14,671 nucleotides of DNA from Baffinella frigidus (taxonomy: Eukaryota; Cryptophyceae; Cryptomonadales; Baffinellaceae), in assembly GCA_026770585.1 (NCBI GenBank), contig MU646436.1:638538-653208 (forward strand). The letters run 5' to 3'. A program made the position numbers and the translations under genes. Below, piece by piece: positions 1-8,471 of this stretch (positions are counted from its first letter, which is position 1; each line of letters starts with the position of its first letter). Below the pieces are notes generated by a model. The model was not told where the DNA came from and did no database searches. It saw only the letters and a program-made list of their open reading frames with translations.

Positions 1-170
1 CCCGTTCTCCACCGTTTGCAACAAGTCCAAACGCGGCACTGCCCTACACCTCGACCCCCCCCGCTCCTTCCATCAAGTTCCGCCGCTGCCCCCCTCCCAC
101 CACTCCGAAACCGCTGACCGCTCGTCATCTTTCCGAATGCGCTGACCGCACGCCCCCTCTCCTCGAGCAG

Positions 171-209
171 CTGCAGGCACGCGTGGAAGCGAACAAGGGC
201 GACATCGCT
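171..209 (+). CDS. PP2C visible exon 1
   Basis: Codes LQARVEANKGDIA, a charged helix fitting the stretch after the DGHGG region. The donor is GCT|GTACGC and the exon ends in phase 0. The start is uncertain: AG dinucleotides at 165-166, 169-170 and 175-176 all follow a pyrimidine-rich run. It joins visible exon 2 in frame (GDIA-VSLRQAFHQ), which is the main support. On its own the exon is weak. Confidence 0.6.
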
Positions 210-3200
210 GTACGCTCCTCCGCCACAAACCCTATCAGTTTGCGCGCGCGCATCGCTGGTTGCCGTCGCGCTGCTGTCGAAGAGCGGGGGTAGTGCGGGA
301 TGTTCTGCAGTCCTGCCACAGCGCCACTTACCCCATCATTTCACGCGGAGAGAGAGTTCCCATCGCGCGTGTGTGGTTGAAGAGCGGGGCATGTGCGGGA
401 TGTGCTGCAGTCTTACCAGCCACAGCGCTTCCCGATTCACACTTGACTTGGTCCAAGTGCGGTGTTTTGGTCGTGGTGCCAGCCCCCGACATTGCCCGAT
501 CTGTACTTGGCCAAAACGATCCAACCTTTTTTGCTTGGGAGGGCAAACCACTTGGCAGGGCACAAAGGGGCGGGCAGGGAAGTGTGCCAACCATTTCCCC
601 CCCGAGTGGCCTTTCTGCTGTTTGCAAGCTACCGGGTGGCTTCTCGCAAGGATGGATAGACGGGCGCGGCGGGTAGCGTGGCTCTCGCCTTTCTCTCCAT
701 AGCTCTGCCTGAGTTTCAGGTGCAGCGTGGCTGGCTCTGCGCGTTCGTCGATGGCTGACTGTGTGTGTCTGTGTCGACAGGTCTCGCTGCGACAGGCGTT
801 CCACCAGGTCTGCTCCTCCCACCCGACCCACACCGCGGGCTACGAAGGGATTTTCTTCTCACATTTGAGCCATTTTCCGTTACCTTATCTGTAGGAGCCC
901 CCCCTATGTCCCTACGGATTGCCTACCGTAAGGTCGTGGGTCTTGTCGCTTAAGGGTTTTTCGAAATCCCGTCGAATCCCGCTGTGTGGATGGGACTCGC
1001 GGACTATTGCATCGCGTTGCACACGCCCCCCAAGCGCCATGCCCCCCCCGAAACCCAAGCTGGTGGCATGAAAGGATCCCTGTCGCACTTTCTTCCCCCG
1101 GCTTTCGATCCGTTACAAACGCACTTTTCTTTCTCGGTGGTTGCTGCTGCAACTAGCAGCTCCCTAATGATGCCCTAACCCCTGAACCCTGAACCACCCC
1201 AGATGCAACTTATGGGCAAATCTATGGTTTCGTAAGTCAACTCCCAAACAAATGCACTCGGAATCCTACTGTATTTGTGGGAGATTGACTTAAGATTTGC
1301 CCCAAAGTTGACTCCAGGGTGGCCCTCGGCAGATGGACACGATGACGCGCTAACCCCTGAACCCTGGGTGTGACAAAAATGCCAAAAGTGGCCGGAATTG
1401 GAGCCCTTGTTCGTAATTTGATATCGATGTGGGGCCGAAAGTTGCGAAAAGCGCTGTATCATGAAAGGATGCCTGTCTCACTTTCCTCCCTGGACAGATG
1501 GACACGATGAGATTTGCACCAAAGTTGACAAGATTTGCCCCAAAGTTGACTCCAGAGTGGCCTTCGGCAGATGGACACGATGATGCGCGACCCTTCGCGC
1601 ACGGCCGAGATCGCGAGCATGTCTCACCCCTACACCCTACACCCTACACCCTACATCTACACCCTACACCCTACACCCTACACCTTCACCCTACACCCTA
1701 CACCCTACACCTTCACCCTACACCCTACACCCTACACCCTACACCCTACACCTACACCCTACACCCTACATATACACCCTACACCCTACATCCTACACCC
1801 TACACCCTAACCCTAAACCCTAAACCCCAAACCCTGAACCCCAAACCCCAAACCCTAAACCCTAAACCCTAACCCTAAACCCTACACCCGAAACCCTAAA
1901 CCCTAAACCCCAAACCCCAAACCCCAAACCCTAAACTCTGACCCTAAACCCTAAACCATAAACCCTAACCCTTAAACTCTAAACCCTAAACCCTAACCCC
2001 AAACCCAGGTCGCACGCAGCGGCGAAGGAGAGTGCGGCCAAGGAGGTGTCGGGATCCCCGAAAGCCGGTAACCACGCCACCACGCTAGAGTCTTGGAAGG
2101 GGTCGCCAAAAGTCAATTCCCCTTCAAGGCTGTGGTTTTCGAAAGTCAACAACCGTGTCCTGACACGGTTTAAAACAATCAACCCCTTTCCAACACTTTG
2201 GCGTGGCAGCCACACACCGGGCTGCGAAGGCAAAATATCTTCAACTCTCAGCCATTTCCGGTTACCTTATCCGTAGGAACCGGTTACTTTATCCGTAGGA
2301 ACCCCACCTATGTCCCTACGGATTGCCTACCGTAGGGTCCTCGATCTTACCGCTCAAAGATTATTCGAAATCCCTTCGAAGTCCGCTGTGTGGTTGATCG
2401 CGGGAAACCGACGCCTTGTCCACGTCAGATCTGACGGCGTTAACTTAAGTGTTCGAGGGGTTTCCCTTGAAAGATGTCAAAAGTGGATGTTTCGATCCCG
2501 CTGGCGTGGAACATCTCCAACAATTTTTGGGATCTTATGTTTTATGAGAATTCCTCACGCGCGGAATCAAGTTTGTTTCTCATCGTTCTGCAGGCGGGTT
2601 TCGGAAGTAGGTCTGTTTCTGATCAAGCGCGGAATTAAGTTTGTGTCTGACAATTCCGCAGGCGGCTCTCCTCTCAAGCCGGCGCCTGCCCCCACACAGT
2701 GGACTACAGACCTCTCATCAAAAGTCAACTTACCCTGTGGGCAGTTAACTTAAAGGATTTTCTCATGCAAAGTTGGTCACGTTACCGCTAAATCCAGCGG
2801 TCCCGAAACCCTCCAAGACAACCGTGTGGTAAGTTTGTGCCTGGCCATTCCGCAGGCGGATCTCCTGTGAAGCCTGCGCCTGCCCCGACGGTCGGCGAAA
2901 AGGCAGCGAGCATGGTCAAGGTGTGAACCCCCTACACCCTATCCCTTAAGTGGCGAGGGGGTCAAAATTGACCCTCAAGAGGTCCTAGGCAGGTCCTAGG
3001 GCCCTACGGTAGGGCGTATGAGCCTACTCGCCACTTAAGGGATAACCCTAAGCCCTAACCCCCGGTGCGTCGCCATGCGCTGAGCCTGCGGGTTCCGCGG
3101 TCGTGCTGTGACCCCGACGGTTTGCGAGAAGGCTGCGAGCATGGTCAAGGTGCGCATCCCGCCGTCTAGGGTTTCCACCAACCCTCACGGTCGGACCAAA

Positions 3201-6200
3201 TTGAAGATTTTTGGAGCCATTTCCTTCGGACGGAGAGGTCAAATCCGATCCCTTCGTAGAGGAAATCCGAGATCTTAAAATCGACGATTTGGTCCTCCCG
3301 TGGGGGTTGGTGGTTTAGGTTTTAGCCTCTAGGCCTGTACACGAGAGAAAATGCGTGTATTAGCCCCAAGGGCTGTACATGGGTTGTAGGGCGGAGCGAG
3401 TCCTGCCACGCCAGAGGGCTCGAGGGAAACCGACGTCTTATCCACGCCAGATCTGGCGTCGTTGACTTTAGGTTTCAGGGCATTTCCCCTGAACGATGTC
3501 AAAAGTGGATGCTTCGATCCCTGGCGTGGTGAATGTCGGAGTCCCCCGCAGGCTGCGGCCTTCTCGGCGCTGCGCCCAGCACCACTGCGGTATACGGTGC
3601 GTTTTTTTTCATCGTATACGGAGCATTCTTGTCATATACACACGCACGTGGACACGTGGTGTATTCTGTAATATACGAGAACATGGTGTGTTCTGTCGCA
3701 TACAATGTGTTTGGTAAGACCGGGTGTGGTGTACGTGTGCGCTCGCCCCGCACCAGCCCTATGGGGATACCGTCCCGTGTAGGATGGCCGGAGTGGCTTT
3801 ACCACAGTCACTCCACAGTATCCAAAGAAGCCCCCGGATCGCTGCCCTGGACGAAGCCGATGTTCAGGTTCGCCTTGTGCCTACACGCCTTGGCACACGG
3901 TTCGAATTCGAACCGTTCCGTGGCACACGGTTCGAATTCGAACCGCGACTGCACCAGTATATATACTGATGTAATAAGAAAGTTGCGTGTAGGCACACGG
4001 GGAAGCTGAAGATCGGACCACTTTACTACACGCGACTTTCTTATTACATTAGTATATATACTGATTTATCAGTACTGATTTATCAGTATATGTACTGTAT
4101 ACTGATGTAGTCGCGTAGAGTAAAATGATCCGATGTCGCCATTTCCTTGGCACACGGTTCGAATTCGCACCGTCTACCGAAGGAAATGGAAGTGAGCATC
4201 CACGCATGGAGGGTGCGCAGCACGGAGGGTTGTAACCACCAACGCCCCCACCTTGCCCGCAGTCTAGCACCACCATTCGCTCACACCTTTTCCGGGGCGC
4301 AGGAGTCTGCGATGGGTGGGTGGGTGGGGGATCAAAACACCTCTAAACCGTGAATCGCAGGCCTCACGCGCAGGCGTCGGTGAGATCTGCTGCGAACATC
4401 CACAACGGAGGGTAGTAATGGCGTATTTCAATGTTGAGGGATCGTTGCTCCAGCATGTTTTGAAGGCCGGCGGGGGGTGAGTGACCTTGATTCCACCCGC
4501 AGGCGCCTGCGGTTCACGGTCAACTCGGCGCTGGACGAGGCGAGGAAGAAGGGGAAGCTGTCTGAATTGTACCAGGAGTGACCGATTCCCGGGGACACAA
4601 GGCTAATGGCTCCAGTTCCAACTGCTCCAATGTCCAGAAGTACAAACCGGGGAAGAAGCCAGGCTCTGAAAAGTACCCCTCGCTCGCAGGCGTCGGTGAA
4701 CTCGGCGCTGGATGAAGCGAGGAAGAAGGGGAAGCTGACGCAGAAGGACCCACTAGCCTAGATACACGAAGCGCTGTCTAGCACCACCAGTCGCTCACAC
4801 CGTTGCGGTGTGAGCGCCTGGTAGGCGCAGGAGTCTGCGATGGGGGGGGGGGGGGGGGGGGGGGGCTCTAAACCCTCTAAACCGTGAATCGCAGGCGTCG
4901 GTGAACTCAGCGCTGGATGAAGCGCGGAAGAAGGGGAAGCTCACGCAGAAGGAGGCTATGGAACTCATGATCAAGATGATGGCGGTGAGCCCTGAGTCCT
5001 GAACCCTCAACGCTCAACCCTAGCTCCATATCAGTCTATTTGGCGAAGCGATTTGATGCGCCCCAGGCGCTTTTCCGCCCGGAAGTTGACATGGTTGTAC
5101 CGTGAACCCAGGATGTCGACTTAAGAATATTCGATCAACCCGACTGAGGCAGAGCTAGGAACCCGGAACCCGGAACCTGCGGAACCCGGGAACCGTGCAC
5201 CCTGAACCCTGAACCCGGGACCCAAAACCTGGTACCCGGAAACAGGAACCCGGACCCCGGAAACAAAAAACCTGAACCCCTTACCCCTCCACCCTGGTCC
5301 AGGTGCAACGCATGGAGAAGCCGGGAGCGAAGGGGGGGGGGGAAGGGGCTGACGACGCACCAGGCGCCGCCGCCGCCAGTGCCAAGCCTGAAGGCGTCCA
5401 GGCTGGGTGCCACCCCCAACCCTCAACCCTGAAATCCTACGCCCTCCACCCGGAATGGCGGGGGGGGGCACACCAAATCTTCAACCCTGAAATTATGAAT
5501 TATACACCCTGGATGGCAGGGTGTCACCCCACACTCTCAAGCCTGAGTCATACACCCCACTCCCGGAATCCTCAAACCTACACCTGACACCCGACACCCG
5601 ACACCCGACACGCTCAACCCCGACCTCTAAACGCTGCACCGCACCCCTAAACCGTAAACCCTAAACACCAAACCCTAAACCACAAACCACAAAACCATCA
5701 ACCGTAAAATCATAAACCCAAAACCCCAACCCCCAAACCCAAAACCCTCAACCCCACACCCCAAACCCTCAAAGGTGCACAGCGAACGTGTTGGTCCTGA
5801 CGAAGACGGAGATCTTCGTAGCCAACGCTGGGGACTCGCGCGCCGTGCTCTGCAACGCGGTCCGTTTATCTCTCATAAAATGTGTTAATATCGGGGGTTG
5901 AGGGCTTAGGAAGTTTGGGGTTGAAGGTTTCAGGTACTGGGTTCAGGATTCAGGGTTGACCGTTTAGAGTTTAGGGTTCAGGGTTCAGGGTGCAGGGTTC
6001 AGGGTTCCGGGTTCAGGGTACCTAGCTCTGCCTCACTCGGGTTGACCGACTGTTCTCACGTTGAAATTCTGGGTGTGCGGTACAAATCTGTCAGCTTTTT
6101 TTTGTGTGTGGGGGGGTGGGCTCACCAAATTTGTGAGCCCAAATAGACTGAGACCTAGAAACCCTAAAAGGACCGCGTTTCAGAGTACGGCGCGTGAGTC

Positions 6201-8437
6201 CCCTGCGTTGGCCGCAAAGATCTATTTTGGCTCACAGATTTGGGATGGTCACGTGACATAACCTGTAGTCAGGGTTGCCCTGCAGATGGTGATGCATCGC
6301 AGGCGGTCACGTTACTGAAAGCGCTACTGCGCGAGCCGCTCTCATCTGCACACCTTCAGTAACGTGACCGCATGGGGTGCATAACCTGTGCACTCAGGTT
6401 TTCGTGATTTCATGGGCATCGAATCAACTCTATTGGTGTGGGCAGGGTAACGCGATCGCGCTCTCGGTGGACCACAAGCCCAACGACGCCGTCGAGCGGG
6501 ACCGCATCGAGAAGGTCTCCCTCTGCCCCTCTCTCTCTCCCCCTCCCTCCCTCCCTCCCTCCCTCCCTCCCTCTCTCTCTCTCTCTCTCTCTAGCCCTCT
6601 CTCTCGCTAGCGCTGCCTCAATCTGGTTCACCGACTCTTCTCAAGTTGCCACGCTGGGTTCATGGTACAAATGCGTCAATTTTGGGGCGGGAAAGAGCCC
6701 GGGCTGACCAGCAGGCGGGAGGGTGGATCACGAACACGAGTCGTCGGGCACCTCAACCCATCTCCCCCCGAAAATCCAGCTCTGTCTCAGTCTATTTTAT
6801 CTCGCCAATCTGGTGTGCTCGGGCGCGTTCCCGCTCCAAAGTTGACGAATCTGTACGGCGCACCCAGCGTGTCAACTTACGAATACGCCCTTGTTCGCAG
6901 GCGGGGGGGTGGATCACGAACGCCAACGGACATTTCCGGGTGAATGGGAACCTCAACCTCTCGCGCGCGATCGGAGACTTGAAGTACAAGGGCGATGCCA
7001 GCATCTCCCCTGCCGCCCAGGTGCCGAATAACCCCTAAGCGATACGCCATACGACCCCACGGTAGGCAACCCGTAGGGACATTGGGGGGTTCCTACGGAT
7101 AAAGAAACGGAAAGTCGCCGCGCAGGTGACCCCCCGCTAGCTCTGCCTCACTCGGGTTGACCGTCAGACTATTCTCAAGTTGACAGTCTGGGCGTGCGGT
7201 ACAAATTCGTCGACTTTGGGGTGGGAAAGAGCCCGGGCTCACCAAATCGCTTCGCCCAAATAGAGTGAGACCGATCTAGACCATCGGGGACCTCAAGTAC
7301 CAGGGAGACTCCAGCATGCCCCCCGCCGCGCCTCCCGCCCTCCCAAGATGCGTGCCCAAGATACGCTTCTGTGCAAAGAGCATATAAATGTATTTAAGGA
7401 GGAGCCCAGGATAACTGAGGCAGAGCTGGACCTCCCGCCCTCCCTAGACACGTGTGCGTGCGTGTGAGAACAGAAGAGTGCACACTCCCCGGGTCACACC
7501 GTGCAGAGCACACGAGGCTTATCTAGGCCCTGCAGAGAGAAAAACAGCGCGCATGGAAGTTATATCTTGTGTTCATGTTGGTTTCAATAAGCTATCCTCT
7601 CTTCATTAGTAGTCCGTATGGGCTACAGGTCTGGGGTTTTATGTAGTCTCGCTCAGCTGTACTTCCTCAATAAAACTCCTCTCTCTCTCTCCTCTCTGCC
7701 TCCGGTAGGTGATCAACGCGGAGCCAGACGTGAGGTTATGTCGTGTGCTCACGTTGGATTCGATAAACTCTTCCGCATGCCCCCAGGTGGTCACAGCGGA
7801 GCCAGATGTGACGGTGCGCCAAGGGCAACAAACCCCGCGGGGGGCTGCGATGTGTTATGTAGTGAGGCCACGTCAGTTTCGATTGACTGTCCCCTCTCTC
7901 CCCTGGTTCCCCCTGAACCCTTCAACCGTAAACTGGGTTATTACCGCGGAGCCAGACGTGACGGTGCGCCGAGTGCAACCCCCTCCCCTCGCGCGAGGAG
8001 GTTGTGCCGGATGCCCACGTTGGTTTTAATGACCATTTTCAATAAACGATTCCGTCTCACGCCGGTAGGTGGCCACAGCGGAGCCAGACGTGAGGTTATG
8101 TCGTGTGCAACAATCTGCGCGGGGATGATGTCGGGTGCCCACGTTTGTTTCAACAACCATTCTCAATAAACGATTCCATCTGTTCCCAGGTGATCACCGC
8201 GGAGCCAGACGTGACGGCGCGCCGAGTGCAATGTGGCCACGTTGGTTTATTCACAATAAACGATCCCCGCCCCCCCCCCGGCAGGTGTTCACCCTAAACC
8301 CTGAACTCTTATCTAGGTGATTACCGCGGAGCCAGACGTGACGGTGCGGCGGCGCGACAAGGGCGATGAGTTCATCGTGGTTGGGTGTGACGGCATCTGG
8401 GACTGCATGTCCAACGAGGTGCGAGCCGCGATTGCTC

Positions 8438-8471
<34 letters not shown>

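Noticed and set aside
328-833. Long minus-strand frames over the region of exon 2
   Set aside because: They have no recognisable motif, overlap each other in different frames and run antisense to the phosphatase.
1498-1872. Open frame rich in HPTPYTLH repeats
   Set aside because: It is translation of the ACACCCT heptamer tract; any frame through such a repeat stays open. Its first codons are part of an exon 3 copy only.
1625-2012. Chromosome end
   Set aside because: Tract is degenerate, lies inside an intron, and similar tracts recur at many places in the window.
3894-3945. tRNA gene suggested by GGTTCGAATTC
   Set aside because: No acceptor stem, anticodon arm or A box could be fitted on either strand; the motif is an exact palindrome repeated in tandem.
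6410-6631. Minus-strand frame with Arg-Glu repeats
   Set aside because: Reverse reading of the CT microsatellite and of exon 8.
7709-8316. CRISPR-like array
   Set aside because: Repeats are exon copies of variable length with similar, not unique, spacers, in a spliced eukaryotic gene.
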